Notes: generated by a model from the letters alone, not told the origin. 64,000 nt of DNA from Verrucomicrobiota bacterium (GCA_016222825.1 JACRQF010000014.1:1-64000), one strand, 5' to 3'. Numbered from the stretch's first letter, positions 34,496 through 44,800 are shown. Translations and numbers: made by a program.

Positions 34496-35725
34496 TCAGC
34501 GCCTCCCTTCCAGTTTCAGTTTCAACCGGTGCACCGCCACGTCGCCGAGGAGGTTCGTCAGAAACGTCACCGCGAACAGCAGCGCGCCGAGCAGGAACAG
34601 GATGCGGTAGTGGTCCCCACCGAAGACGACCTCGGCCAGTTCTGCCGCGATCGAGGCCGTGAGCGTGCGGCAGGAATCGAAAATCGAGGCCGATACGATG
34701 GAGGCGTTGCCGGAGGCCATCAGCACCACCATCGTCTCGCCGATGGCGCGGCCGAAGCCGAGCACGCACGCGGCGAACACGCCCGGAACCGCCGCCGGCA
34801 GCACCACTTGCCATGCGGCTTTCCAAGGCGACGCGCCGAGCGCGAGCGCGGCGTGAATGTAGGATTTCGGCACGCTGCTGAGGGCGTCCTCGGAGATGGT
34901 GAAAATGATCGGGATGACCGTCAGGCCGAGCGCCACACCGGCAACGAAGGCGTTGAGGCGAGACTCATAGCCGAACACCGCCTGCATCCCGCTGGCGAGG
35001 ACGATGAGCGCGAAGAAGCCGAGCACCACCGACGGAATGCCCGACAACATCTCAATGGTGGGCTTGATGATTTCACGAACCGCCGGCCGCGCAAGTTGAG
35101 AAACATAGATGGCCGCGCCCACGCCCAGCGGAATCGAAAGCAACAGCGCAACCAGCGTCGCCTTGAGGCTGCCGATGAGGAGCGGCACCATGTTGAACTT
35201 GGGAATGTCACCCACGGGCTGCCAGATGTATTCGGGCGTGTCGTAACCATGCCAGCGGTGGGGCAACAACATCATGGCCCAACTGGTCGTGTTGAGGCGC
35301 GCGTCGGGATTGGAGATTTCCTGCAATTCCTGCGCCTTGAGTTCCACAAGCTGCTTCAGCGTGTCAGCGTCGAATCCCTTCAGGTCAGCAACCGGCACGC
35401 CGAGATAGGCGGCCAGTTTCTCCGGTAAAAGCATGGGGATGTCGCTGGCGGCAATCGGCTTCTGGCTCCGCGCATTGTTGGTCCGGCCCAACGCCACCGG
35501 CACTGCCTCCCGGCCCACGAAGACGAAGATCAGAAAGATCATCAGGATCGCCGACAACGACACCAGAAAGATGCCACGCTCGACGAGCCACTCGCCCCAG
35601 CGCCGTTTGCGGCGGACGATGGCATCGGCAAGCGTGGCGCGCGGCACCGGCGCAACCGCCGGTGTCGTGTCACATGCGCTGCCTGAAGATGATTGCATTG
35701 TTATGCTGTTGTTCAATTCTTCCAT
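34496..35725 (-). CDS. pstC: Phosphate ABC transporter permease PstC (system 1), with enlarged periplasmic loop
   Basis: 409 residues from the ATG at 35725 (35698 also possible). Membrane helices at about residues 47-68 and from about 180 on. Between the first two helices is a loop of about 115 residues (LPEKLAAYLGVPVADLKGF, LKAQELQEISNPDARL), longer than in most PstC proteins. The coupling loop is SEDALSSVPKSYIHAALALGAS, and FGRAIGETMVVLMASGN is the conserved membrane motif. The loop might contact PstS or another envelope protein (inference). A 124-bp gap separates it from pstS. Confidence 0.93.
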   Translation of the reverse strand: MEELNNSITMQSSSGSACDTTPAVAPVPRATLADAIVRRKRRWGEWLVERGIFLVSLSAILMIFLIFVFVGREAVPVALGRTNNARSQKPIAASDIPMLLPEKLAAYLGVPVADLKGFDADTLKQLVELKAQELQEISNPDARLNTTSWAMMLLPHRWHGYDTPEYIWQPVGDIPKFNMVPLLIGSLKATLVALLLSIPLGVGAAIYVSQLARPAVREIIKPTIEMLSGIPSVVLGFFALIVLASGMQAVFGYESRLNAFVAGVALGLTVIPIIFTISEDALSSVPKSYIHAALALGASPWKAAWQVVLPAAVPGVFAACVLGFGRAIGETMVVLMASGNASIVSASIFDSCRTLTASIAAELAEVVFGGDHYRILFLLGALLFAVTFLTNLLGDVAVHRLKLKLEGRR

Positions 35726-35849
35726 TCCTGCGCCGGATCCTGAAGGCTCGCGGAGTTCTGACCCCGCTTGCCGCGCCGCGCGTGTCAAAGCCCCGCCCGG
35801 CGGGAGATGCTCTCCGCCCGTCGGCGCGCGACCCGCTGCAAAACTCTGC

Positions 35850-36695
35850 TCATCGCATGTTCTTCGGCAGCGGGAAGAAGCCGATGTTCTTGACGACCGC
35901 CTGGCCTTCATCACTGAGACACCAGTTGATGTAGTCCGCGACGGCGCCATTATCCTTTTTCGGATCCACATAGTTGAACAGGAACCGGGAGATCGGGTAT
36001 TTGCCGGAGCGCACCGACTCCGCGGAGGGCGCAACGGCATCACCGCCATCCACCTTGCTGACGCTGATTGCCTTCACGCCTTCGCCGTAAGCCACGCCGC
36101 CATAACCGATGCCGTTCGCGTCGTTGGCAACGCCCTGAATCACCGCCGCGGTGCCCGGCATGGTCTTGGTCGCCGCCGCAAAGTCCTTGCCACCGAGCAC
36201 GTGCTCCTTGAAGAACTCATAGGTGCCGGAACTGTTCTCGCGGCCGTAGAGCGAGATGGGTGTGTCGTTGCCGCCCACCTGCTTCCAGTTGGTGATCTTG
36301 CCGATGAAAATGCCCTCCAACTGCGGAAAGCTCAGCTTCTGGACGGGGTTGTTCTTGTTGAGATAAACCGAGATGGCATCAAGGCACATTTTGTATTCTC
36401 GCGCCCGGGTTTTGAACTTCGCAAGGAACTGCGCTGTTTCCTTGGTCTTCATCGCGCGCGAGGCGTTGCAGATATCGGTGGTGCCGTTGAGCAGTGCGGC
36501 AATGCCAGTGCCTGAGCCGCCGCCGGTCACCTGCACGGCGGTGCCGGGGTTTTTCTTCATATAAACCTCCGCCCATTTCTGGCCCAGGATGACCATGGTG
36601 TCGGAGCCTTTGACGGTGACGTTGCCCGCGTAAGTGGAACCCGCAGCGGCAAAACAGGCGGCGACAACAATTGTTTTAACGAGGCGTGTTTTCAT
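35850..36695 (-). CDS. pstS: Phosphate-binding protein PstS (system 1)
   Basis: 281 residues with a cleavable signal (MKTRLVKTIVVAACFAAAGSTYA) and no lipobox, so it is periplasmic. Phosphate-contact loops are recognisable: VKGSDTM, GGGSGTGIAALLNGTTDICNAS and RENSSGTYEFFKEHVL. First gene of the system 1 Pst operon, 35 bp downstream of a PHO-box-like repeat (36730-36751). GGAGAAGAG precedes the ATG. Confidence 0.96.
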   Translation of the reverse strand: MKTRLVKTIVVAACFAAAGSTYAGNVTVKGSDTMVILGQKWAEVYMKKNPGTAVQVTGGGSGTGIAALLNGTTDICNASRAMKTKETAQFLAKFKTRAREYKMCLDAISVYLNKNNPVQKLSFPQLEGIFIGKITNWKQVGGNDTPISLYGRENSSGTYEFFKEHVLGGKDFAAATKTMPGTAAVIQGVANDANGIGYGGVAYGEGVKAISVSKVDGGDAVAPSAESVRSGKYPISRFLFNYVDPKKDNGAVADYINWCLSDEGQAVVKNIGFFPLPKNMR

Positions 36696-36729
36696 TTCTC
36701 TCTCTTCTCCTTCAGTCTTGCAGAGGTGT

Positions 36730-36751
36730 GTTACGGTTCAGTTACGGTCTT
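36730..36751 (-). promoter_or_regulatory. PHO-box-like direct repeat before pstS (system 1)
   Basis: GTTACGGTTCA and GTTACGGTCTT are adjacent 11-bp copies sharing GTTACGGT. An 11-bp direct repeat is the known architecture of PhoB boxes. On the coding strand the half-site reads CCGTAAC. It lies 35 bp from the pstS ATG. Confidence 0.5.
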
Positions 36752-36784
36752 GTTTCGGGCCGGTTAATCTCTCCACCGTCCTGC

Positions 36785-36808
36785 GGGGGTGCGTTTTCGC
36801 GCACCCCC
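36785..36808. other. Strong hairpin between porin and pstS
   Basis: GGGGGTGCG pairs perfectly with CGCACCCCC around a TTTTCG loop. It lies after the start region of pstS and before the porin stop, without a T-run. It may be an RNA-processing or stability element at the porin 3' end or pstS leader boundary. Confidence 0.5.
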
Positions 36809-36841
36809 ACAGTCCAGCCAGGGGAGCGAGTGCGATTCCCT

Positions 36842-38170
36842 TTAGAACTTGACGACGGTGTCCACCTGCACGCGGAGGATGTCCGCGGAGCTGTTGGATG
36901 AGCCGAGGCTGCTCGTGGAACGGCTGATCTTCTCGGTGACGAAGGTCTTCATGCCAAGCGTCCACCAGTCACGAATAGCGTAGGTGGCCATGAAGAAGTG
37001 GCCTTTGCGATCCGTGCCGCCCGTGGAACCCCAGTCGGAGTCTGTGAACGCGTCCAAGGTCGCATTCGCTTCGAGCCGCTTATACTGATACCCGATCTGC
37101 CACTCCCCTTGTTTCTTCGTGGAGCCATACGCGATCTGGCCGGTCCAGCCTTGAGTTCCGAAGCCGGCTTTTTGATAACCGTCATTCACGTTACGCAGAT
37201 ATTCGCCGCTGAACGTAATCACGTTGGGCGTGCCAACGAACTTCTTGTCGTTGACCGTCCACGCCGCTTCACCGCGGCCGTAGAACACGCGGAAGTCGTC
37301 TATGTAGTTGCCGGCGGCAGAGATGGTGTTGCCTTGGTTTTGCCCGCCGGTTTGAGCCGTGGCCCTTGAGACGCCACCCAGGTTCTGCGTGTAATACGTG
37401 CCGCCTGCGAGGGTGGTCTTCACCGGTCCTAACTTGGCTTCCGCTCCGAGTTGGAATTCGAGCCAGTAAACGTCGTTGGCCGCCGCATTCTCGTTCAGGA
37501 CAAACTGACCGAAGCTGCCATACACCGTGTATTGCTTCTGCTCGCCGAAGGTATAGCCTATCCGCTCGTGGGCACCTTCCCAGGCAAGGTCAGTGTCAGT
37601 CACCATGGGAGATCCAAACGAGGGCTGCCAAATGGCCTTGCTGTCGAACTTGCCGCCCGTCAGCGTCATCCAATCCGCGAACGGCGGCGTGACGGCGACA
37701 TACACCTGGTCAATGCCGATACTCTTGCGGTTTTCAAAACCGCCCAGCGTTTGGTTGGAACTCACGTTCTCGGTGCCGCTCGCCAGCCTCACGCCCACCG
37801 TCGCCCAGTCCTGAAGCTTGGCGATGAAACCAAACCGCAGCCGGTAGCGGAACCGCAGCCGGTCATTGTCTCGGGGGCCGTTGGTGACGCCGTCGCCGAA
37901 ATTGAAATACTCGCCGCGCAGCCGCAAATCGCCCGCCCACTCCATGGACTGGAGGAACGGCGCCACCTTGGTCTTGCTGTTGACTTCGACTTGCTTGGCC
38001 ATGTCGGCGTCCGCCTGCTCGCGAATGTCGTTCGCCTCGCGTTGATTGATGACGCCCTTCTTGACCAGCAGGTCCAGAATCGCGTCGTTGGCCTGGGCTA
38101 TTGCGCCCGCGCCAATCAGCGCGGCGACCGCCGCGGCGACTGCTCTTGTTGTCAGATTCTTGTATGCCAT
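36842..38170 (-). CDS. Putative porin, probably for phosphate uptake
   Basis: 442 residues from the ATG at 38170 with AAGGA upstream. The signal peptide TTRAVAAAVAALIGAGAIAQA is followed by a short helical segment (LDLLVKKGVINQREANDI), as in the 'putative porin' family of Bacteroidota and Verrucomicrobiota. Then come amphipathic beta strands (LRLRGEYFNFGDG, RLRFRYRLRFGFIAK, WQIGYQYKRLEANATL), and the protein ends with Phe, the usual outer-membrane insertion signal. Located directly before pstS, with a PHO-box-like repeat upstream, it is likely a phosphate-starvation porin analogous to PhoE/OprP. Confidence 0.85.
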   Translation of the reverse strand: MAYKNLTTRAVAAAVAALIGAGAIAQANDAILDLLVKKGVINQREANDIREQADADMAKQVEVNSKTKVAPFLQSMEWAGDLRLRGEYFNFGDGVTNGPRDNDRLRFRYRLRFGFIAKLQDWATVGVRLASGTENVSSNQTLGGFENRKSIGIDQVYVAVTPPFADWMTLTGGKFDSKAIWQPSFGSPMVTDTDLAWEGAHERIGYTFGEQKQYTVYGSFGQFVLNENAAANDVYWLEFQLGAEAKLGPVKTTLAGGTYYTQNLGGVSRATAQTGGQNQGNTISAAGNYIDDFRVFYGRGEAAWTVNDKKFVGTPNVITFSGEYLRNVNDGYQKAGFGTQGWTGQIAYGSTKKQGEWQIGYQYKRLEANATLDAFTDSDWGSTGGTDRKGHFFMATYAIRDWWTLGMKTFVTEKISRSTSSLGSSNSSADILRVQVDTVVKF

Positions 38171-38235
38171 GTTTTTTCCTTGCCTCGCTTTCGCTCGCTT
38201 CAGTTGTCGTTCTTCTTTTACGTCCAAATTCATCT

Positions 38236-38336
38236 CGCGCGTGAACGCGCTCCAAATTCGTTGTCGTGACAAATAATAGCCTGCCCAACACCGCTGACAA
38301 ACGCGCGTGAACACGCTCCAAATTCGTTGTCGTGAC
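38236..38336. repeat. Two 35-bp direct repeats upstream of the porin
   Basis: Copies at 38236-38270 and 38302-38336 differ at one base and are 66 bp apart. Each contains CTCCAAATTCGTTGTCGTGAC and a palindrome: GCGCGTGAACGCGC in the first copy, one mismatch in the second. They lie 66-166 bp upstream of the porin ATG. They could be operators or a small tandem duplication. Confidence 0.8.
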
Positions 38337-38380
38337 CGTCGCAAGCTAGGGGAGACGGGTGACATCCAAAGGTCGGACAA

Positions 38381-38402
38381 GTTACAATTCTGTGACTTCG
38401 TC
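38381..38402 (-). promoter_or_regulatory. PHO-box-like direct repeat before the porin
   Basis: GTTACAATTCT is followed in the 11-bp register by GTGACTTC. The coding-strand half-sites read GTCAC and GTAAC. It overlaps the stop codon of the receiver gene and lies about 210 bp from the porin ATG. Confidence 0.4.
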
Positions 38403-38811
38403 AGTTCCATTGCGCGCCCGCCTCGCAACGCTGCCGCCTCAGCAGGGCGTTCACCCGCGAGATCAACTCGGCAAACTCGAAGGGTTTGGTCATGTAATCG
38501 TCCGCGCCCATGTCCAAGCCCCGTATCTTCGTCGCCGTCGTGTGCAGCTCCGAGAGGATGAGAATCGGGACGTGGCGCATGGCGGGCGAGTTCCTCAGCA
38601 ACCGGCACACCTCCAGCCCGTGGATCTTCGGAAGCATCAGGTCGAGGATGATGAGGTCTGGCGCGCGCTGAATCGCTTCGTTCAGCCCCGCCATGCCGTC
38701 ATGCACCACCAGCGTTTCATAGCCGTGATGCTGCAGGTGGAACTCCAGCAGCTTGGACAGGTCGGCCTCGTCCTCAATGATCAGGATGAGCTTTTCGGTT
38801 TCGATTGACAT
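38401..38811 (-). CDS. Receiver-only response regulator
   Basis: 136 residues from the ATG at 38811 (MSIETEKLILIIEDE). Complete CheY-like receiver: acidic pair EDE, phosphorylation site Asp in LIILDLMLP, Ser/Thr switch in ILSEL, and Lys in MTKPF. It resembles the PhoB receiver (GLDMGADDYMTKPFEFAELISRVNALLRR) but stops right after it, with no DNA-binding domain. It could compete for phosphate from PhoR, or act on a partner protein. First gene before the porin and pst operon of system 1, so a role in Pho signalling is likely by context. Confidence 0.88.
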   Translation of the reverse strand: MSIETEKLILIIEDEADLSKLLEFHLQHHGYETLVVHDGMAGLNEAIQRAPDLIILDLMLPKIHGLEVCRLLRNSPAMRHVPILILSELHTTATKIRGLDMGADDYMTKPFEFAELISRVNALLRRQRCEAGAQWN

Positions 38812-38921
38812 GCCCCGACCATGCTCGAAGGCAGTCACAACCGTGCGGCGGCGGCATTACAAACGCGTGAACTTCGCCCCCTCAATCAAACCGCAGGCTC
38901 TGGGAAATGGCGCTAGCCGGC

Positions 38922-40154
38922 TCACTTCCCGGTCGCTTTTGCCTTCTCTTCGTATTCCTTGAGCGTCTGCGTCAGCCCGTCGCGGATCTCCTTGTCGGTG
39001 GAAAGCTCCACCGCTTTCTTCTGCTGAGCAATGGCGTCCTGAAGCTTGCCGTTAGCGAACAAGGCGCGCGCCAGCGTGTCGAGGACCGCCGGCTCCCTGC
39101 CCTCGCACGCGTCGCTGGCGGCTTGCGCAAACTTCAACGCCAGCTTCAGATCGCGTTTCTTGATGCGCGGATCCGTGAGCAACGACCATGCAAGTTCGTT
39201 CAGGACGACAGGGCTTTTGACTTTGACGGCTTCGAGTTGCTTCGTCGCCTCCGCGATCTTGGCTTCATCACTGCCTTCGACAACGGCCAGCATGTAGGTC
39301 TGCCAACGGCCCTTCACTTGCACGCCACCCTTGAACTCGGCGGGGTCGAAATTCTTCGGCGCCACTTCCAGCAGCGGCTTCTCCAGCTTCTCAAGCTCCG
39401 CCGCGCTCTTGTTCTGGGAAACTGCCTTCTGGTAGTCGCGCAGCAGCGTGTTGAACCTTGCCGTCTTCCGGATTTCGTCCGCGTCAAATCTCTTGCCGGG
39501 GATGAGGGTGCCCAGTTCTTTCTCGAGAGCCTGGAGTTCCTTGACGATCCCGTCCTGCCGGGCGGGATTCTCGTCCTTGCCGGCCAGACCATAGAGTTCC
39601 TCCATCAACTGCCGCGCCTGGAACCGTTTCTTGGCCGAGGCGATGTCGTATTTGCCGTCGAGGATTTGCGTGAGCGCCACCTCAAGGTCCGCCATCGGAT
39701 GCCCCTGCCAGATGATACGGCCCTCCTTGTCCACAATGAACGCGTGCGGGATGCCGCTGACGCCGAACGCCTCCAGATAGGCTGCGACCGTCTTGCGCTC
39801 CTTGTCCACCGCGACCGCGTAACCCATCTTGTCGCCCATCTTGCCGACGAACTCCCTGACCACCGGCGCCTGCTCGTCGGACACGGCGGCGAACACCACG
39901 CCCTTGTCCTTGAATCTCTTCTGCAACTCCGTCAGGTGCGGTATGCTCTGGCGGCACGGCGGACACCACGTCGCCCAGAACTCGACGACGAAAATGTTCT
40001 TCCCCTTGCCCGCCGCCAAATCCACCGGCTGGCCTTTCACCCATTCGGCCACCTGCAACGGTGGCGCGGGATCGCCCAGTTCTGCCGCGAGACCAGCGGG
40101 CGCCAGCACAACAAGAGCAGAGAATAGGATTGATCTAACGAAACTGCTTTTCAT
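38922..40154 (-). CDS. TlpA-like thioredoxin-domain lipo/periplasmic protein
   Basis: 410 residues from the ATG at 40154. Signal peptide FVRSILFSALVVLAPAGLA. AhpC/TSA-TlpA fold with the redox motif in FWATWCPPCRQSIPHL, then GVSGIPHAFIVDKEGRIIW with the cis-Pro. The C-terminal half is helical and TPR-like (LALKFAQAASDACEGREPAVLDTLARALFANGK is representative in two parts: LALKFAQAASDACEG and LDTLARALFANG). Probable periplasmic thiol-disulfide reductase. Divergent from the Fe-S membrane protein; the 40155-40243 gap holds both promoters. Confidence 0.87.
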   Translation of the reverse strand: MKSSFVRSILFSALVVLAPAGLAAELGDPAPPLQVAEWVKGQPVDLAAGKGKNIFVVEFWATWCPPCRQSIPHLTELQKRFKDKGVVFAAVSDEQAPVVREFVGKMGDKMGYAVAVDKERKTVAAYLEAFGVSGIPHAFIVDKEGRIIWQGHPMADLEVALTQILDGKYDIASAKKRFQARQLMEELYGLAGKDENPARQDGIVKELQALEKELGTLIPGKRFDADEIRKTARFNTLLRDYQKAVSQNKSAAELEKLEKPLLEVAPKNFDPAEFKGGVQVKGRWQTYMLAVVEGSDEAKIAEATKQLEAVKVKSPVVLNELAWSLLTDPRIKKRDLKLALKFAQAASDACEGREPAVLDTLARALFANGKLQDAIAQQKKAVELSTDKEIRDGLTQTLKEYEEKAKATGK

Positions 40155-40243
40155 GGGCGCAGAACATAACACCGCGCGTCGTCCTGCCGCAACGGGGGAC
40201 TTGGCTGACAGGATAATCTTACTGTAATCTCCTTGAATCGAAC

Positions 40244-41710
40244 ATGTCAGATCCACAAACCAACACCACCGATTCCGCGCTAACGAATCGTCAACAATCC
40301 GGCCGCCCTCCCGAAGCAACAGCCGGTCCGGGCGTTCGACGCGAAGGGTTCAACCTGCTCGAAGTGCGCTGGGTGCGGGCGCTGGTTTCGTGGCGCGGAT
40401 ATCCCGGCGCGATCCAGTTACCCATGCTGGCGGTGTTCATCGCGCTGGCTGTCATCGGCTGGGGCCACTACACGCCCGAAGGCGTCAACGCCAAGCTCTA
40501 CGCCAAGACCAACCTCGTGAACCTCGTCATCTGGGGCCTATGGTGGCCGGCCATCATCTGGGTGACGTTCCTGCTGGGCCGCGCGTGGTGCGTCGTCTGT
40601 CCGCTCGAATTGGTTTCGAGCCAGGCGGAAAAGTTCGGCGGCAAGTTTGGCTTCAGCCAACAACCGCTCGGCGGCTGGCTGGCGAAGGGCAGCGTCGTCG
40701 TCCTTTTCTTCGCCTCCCTGCAAATGCTCGTGCCTGGCGTGCAGATTCATCGCGTGCCGCACTATACGTCGTTGTTCCTCTGGATCTCGCTGGCGCTCGC
40801 GTTTGTCGTCGGGTTGTTCTTCAAGGACCGCGCGTTCTGCCGCGGGTTCTGTCCGGTGGCACTGCTGCTAAACGCCTACGGTCGCGGCGGGATGCTTGCT
40901 GTGCGCCCGGCCGGCCGGCACTGCGCCAAGTCCGATGACAGAGCATCCATCGTCCGATCCTGTCCGTCGCTGTTGAATCCCGCCCGCCTCAACTCCAGCA
41001 AGGATTGTCTGGTTTGCGGCGACTGTCTCAAAGCCGACACCGCCGGCACGATGCAACTCCTCGTGCGCGCGCCGTTCTCAAGCGCGGATGCCCGTGAGTC
41101 GCTCGCTTCGTGGCCGTTGACGCTCTTCGTGATGATGGTTTCGGGCTTCGTTACCTACGAGTTGAGCGGCGTCTGGAAGGCGGCCGAGCCGGTTTTCCTC
41201 TGGGCGCCGAAGCAGGCTGCCGCGGCGTTGAACGCAGGCGCGGCGGCGGGCTGGATTCAAGGGTTGTGGACCATCGCGGTCGTCCCGCTCCTGATCTGGC
41301 TTGTCCTCGGCGCGGTCACGCTCGTTTTCGGCGGAGCCAAGTCCCTCGGCGAAGCTTGGCGGCGGCTGGCCTTGCCGGTGGCCGTCGTGGTCGCCGCGGG
41401 GCACATGGCGAAAGGTTTGGAGAAGTTCACGTCCTGGGCGGGCTTCCTGCCCTACGCGTGGGCCGAGCCGACCGGCGTGCAAACCGCCCTCCAGATGAAC
41501 GCGAAGACGATGCCCCAGCCGGCTGCATGGCTCACGCTTCCGACGCTTTCCGTCCTCGCGATGCTGCTGCTGGCGCTGGGGGGTGTGCTGGCCCTGCGCG
41601 AGGCGCGCTTGGCCAGTTCCGAGAAGACAACCGCTCGCTTCGTTCCAATCCTGCTGCTCGGCGGCTTCTACTTCTTCCTCGTATTCGGTTGGGGCGGTTG
41701 GATCAAGTAG
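40244..41710 (+). CDS. Membrane 4Fe-4S protein (NapH/NosR-like)
   Basis: 488 residues, about ten membrane helices. Cys motifs typical of the Fer4_5 family are present: GRAWCVVCPLEL and DRAFCRGFCPVALLL in the membrane domain, plus a ferredoxin-like cluster region with RHCAK, RSCPS and DCLVCGDCLKAD. NapH, NosR, CcoG and YccM share this layout and pass electrons across the membrane. The C-terminal half (TSWAGFLPYAWAEPTGVQT) is not seen in NapH. Electron donor and acceptor unknown. It may feed the divergent thioredoxin-like protein, but this is inference. Confidence 0.82.
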   Translation: MSDPQTNTTDSALTNRQQSGRPPEATAGPGVRREGFNLLEVRWVRALVSWRGYPGAIQLPMLAVFIALAVIGWGHYTPEGVNAKLYAKTNLVNLVIWGLWWPAIIWVTFLLGRAWCVVCPLELVSSQAEKFGGKFGFSQQPLGGWLAKGSVVVLFFASLQMLVPGVQIHRVPHYTSLFLWISLALAFVVGLFFKDRAFCRGFCPVALLLNAYGRGGMLAVRPAGRHCAKSDDRASIVRSCPSLLNPARLNSSKDCLVCGDCLKADTAGTMQLLVRAPFSSADARESLASWPLTLFVMMVSGFVTYELSGVWKAAEPVFLWAPKQAAAALNAGAAAGWIQGLWTIAVVPLLIWLVLGAVTLVFGGAKSLGEAWRRLALPVAVVVAAGHMAKGLEKFTSWAGFLPYAWAEPTGVQTALQMNAKTMPQPAAWLTLPTLSVLAMLLLALGGVLALREARLASSEKTTARFVPILLLGGFYFFLVFGWGGWIK

Positions 41711-41804
41711 CGGAAGCGGCTGGAGTTCTTGACCCGGCCGTTTGCGGAAGCGGGAATGTCGTGCTAACTACTGCACACAGTCGCGGCATTCTCACTGACT
41801 CGAA

Positions 41805-44800
41805 ATGAGCCTCGTCAACGTCGCTTTACGTCGTCCGCTGACCGTTGTGGTCGCGGTCATTGCCATCATGCTCGGCGCGTGGGTCGCCTTGCAGCGCATG
41901 ACACGCGACATCTTCCCGCCGCTCGGCATCCCTACCATCTACGTCGCGCAGCCTTACGGCGGCATGGATCCGGCCCAGATGGAGGGTTACCTCACCTACT
42001 ACTACGAGTATCACTTCCTCTACATCACCGGCATCGAGCACGTGGAATCGAAGTCCATCCAGGGCGCGTCGCTGATGAAACTGCAATTTCATCCCGGCAC
42101 CGACATGGCCGCGGCGATGGCCGAGACGGTCCAATACGTCAACCGCGCCCGCGCGTTCATGCCGCCGGGCACGGTGCCCCCGTTTGCGATGCGCTTCGAT
42201 GCCGGCAGCGTCGCGGTCGGCTACCTCGTCTTCTCGACCGACAACCCGAACCGCACCGTCGGCCAGATGCAGGACGCCGCGCTCAACCTCGTCCGGCCGC
42301 TCTTCGCCACGCTGCCGGGCGTGTCGGCCCCGCCGCCGTTTGGCGGCAGCGCGCGCACCATCCTCATCAACGTCAAACCCGACCGGATGCGCGCCTACAA
42401 CCTTTCGCCCGACGAGATCGTGCAGGCGATGACGCAGGCCAACACGATCAGCCCGTCGGGCAACATGAACCTCGGCGACAGGTATCCCATCGTGCCGGTC
42501 AACTCCATCGTGAAGAACATCCGCGACCTCGAAGGCGTGCCGTTGCGCACGACGGCCAACGGCGCGGTCTTCCTGCGCGACGTCGCCGAGGTCTCGGACG
42601 GCGCGGACATCGTCACCTCCTACGGCCTCGCCAACGGCCGTCGCACGGTCTATATCCCGGTCACCAAGCGCGCCGACGCCTCCACGCTCTCGGTGGTCAA
42701 CCTCGTCAAGCAGAACATGGCGAAGTTCCAGAGCGTGCTGCCCGACGACGTGAAGGTCAGCTACGAGTTCGACCAGTCGCCCGTGGTGGTTCGCGCGATC
42801 AAGGACCTCGCCAAGGAGGGCGCGCTCGGCGCGGTGCTGACGGGCGTGATGGTGCTGCTCTTCCTGCGCGACTGGCGCAGCGCGTTCATCGTCGTCCTCA
42901 ACATCCCGCTCGCGCTCATGGCGGGCGCGTTCGCGCTCTGGGTCACGGGGCAGGACGTGAACCTGATGACCCTCGGCGGCCTGGCGCTCGCGGTCGGCAT
43001 CCTCGTGGACGAGGCCACCGTCACCATCGAGAACATCCACACTCATCTCGCGCGCGGGTCAAACGTCGCGCGCGCGGCGCTCGATGCCACGACGGAAACG
43101 ACGGTGCCGCGGTTGCTGGCGATGCTCTGCGTCGTGGCGGTGTTTCTGCCGGCCTTCTTCATGAGCGGCGCGGCCAAAGCGCTGTTCGTCCCGCTCTCGC
43201 TCGCGGTCGGTTTTTCGATGATCGCATCCTACCTCTTGTCGAGCACGTTCGTGCCGGTGTTGTGTGTGTGGTTTCTGGGTAGCCGCCGACGTGAGGAGGC
43301 GGATGCGCCCGCGCAGCCCGAATCTACCCGCCTCCTTACGGCGGTGGCTACGGTTGGCGGCTTCGCTCGTCTCCAATCTGCCTACGGCTGGTTCGTGCGC
43401 GGTCTGGTCACGGCGCGCTGGCTGGTGGTGCCGGTCTATCTCATCGCGGCGGCGCTGATCGTGTGGTCCATCGGCAGCCGGCTCGGCGTGGAGATTTTCC
43501 CGAAGACCGACGCGGGCCAGCTCGCATTGCGGCTGCGCGCGCCCGTCGGCACCAAGGTCGAGAACACCGAGGCGCTCGCGCTCAAGGTGCTCGACCTCAT
43601 CAAGCGCGAGGCCGGGCCGGAGAACGTCGCTTTCACGATGGGCCTCGTGGGCGTGCATGCGGCGAATTATCCGGTGAACCTCATCCATCTCTGGAACGGC
43701 GGCCCCGAAGAAGGCTGGCTCGCCGTCCAGCTCAAGCAAGGCTGCGGCATCAAGGTCGAGCCGTTCAAGGAACGGCTGCGCGCGGTCTTCGCGGCGGAAC
43801 TGCCCGACGCGCGATTCTCGTTCGAGCCGAGCGACATCGTCAACCGCGTGATGAGCTTTGGCTCCAGCACGCCCATCGAAGTCGCCGTCAGCGGCCCGAG
43901 CCTCGCCGTCAACAAGGAGCACGCCGACAAACTCTACGAAAAGCTCAAGCAGATCCCCGCCCTGCGCGACGTGCAGTTCGCCCAGTCGCTCGACTACCCG
44001 ACCGTGGACGTGAACGTCAACCGCGAGCGCGCCGGCCTGCTCGGCGTGAAGGTCAGCGACGTCACGCGTTCGCTCGTCGCCGCGACCACCTCCAGCCGGT
44101 TCACCGTGGCGAACTTTTGGGCCGACCCGGTCTCCGGCGTTGCCTACAACCTGCAGGTCCAGATTCCGCAGGCAAAGACCACCTCACTCGAAGACCTCAA
44201 GAACGTGCCGATCAGTTCCGGCAACGGAAAGAGCGTGCTGCTGCGCAACATCGCCGGCGTCGCGCCCGGCGCGACCGTTGGCACCTACGAGCGTTACAAC
44301 ATGGCCCGCGTCGTCAGCATCACCGCCAACATTCACGGCGCAAGCCTCGGCGAAGTCGCGAAACAAATCGCCAAGGCCATCGCCGAAGTCGGCGCGCCGG
44401 GGCCGAAGACCAACGTCGCCGTGCGCGGCCAGACCGTGCCGCTCAAAGATCTGCTCGACGGCTTCCAGAACGGCTTCATCATCTCGGTCGTGGTGATCTT
44501 CCTGTTGCTGGGCGCGAACTTCCAGTCGTTGCGCCTCTCGCTCGTCGTCGTCTCCACCGTGCCCGCCGTCATCGCCGGCGTCGTGCTGGCGCTGTGGTTG
44601 ACCGGCACGACGCTCAACATCCAGTCCGCGATGGGCGCGATCACGGCCATCGGCGTCGCGGTCGCCAACTCGATTCTGCTCGTGACGTTCGCCGAGCGCA
44701 GCCGCATTGCCGGCGGCAACGCGCTCGCCGCCGCCGCCGAGGGCGCGCAAAGCCGCCTGCGCCCGATCCTGATGACCACTTGTGCGATGATCGCCGGCAT

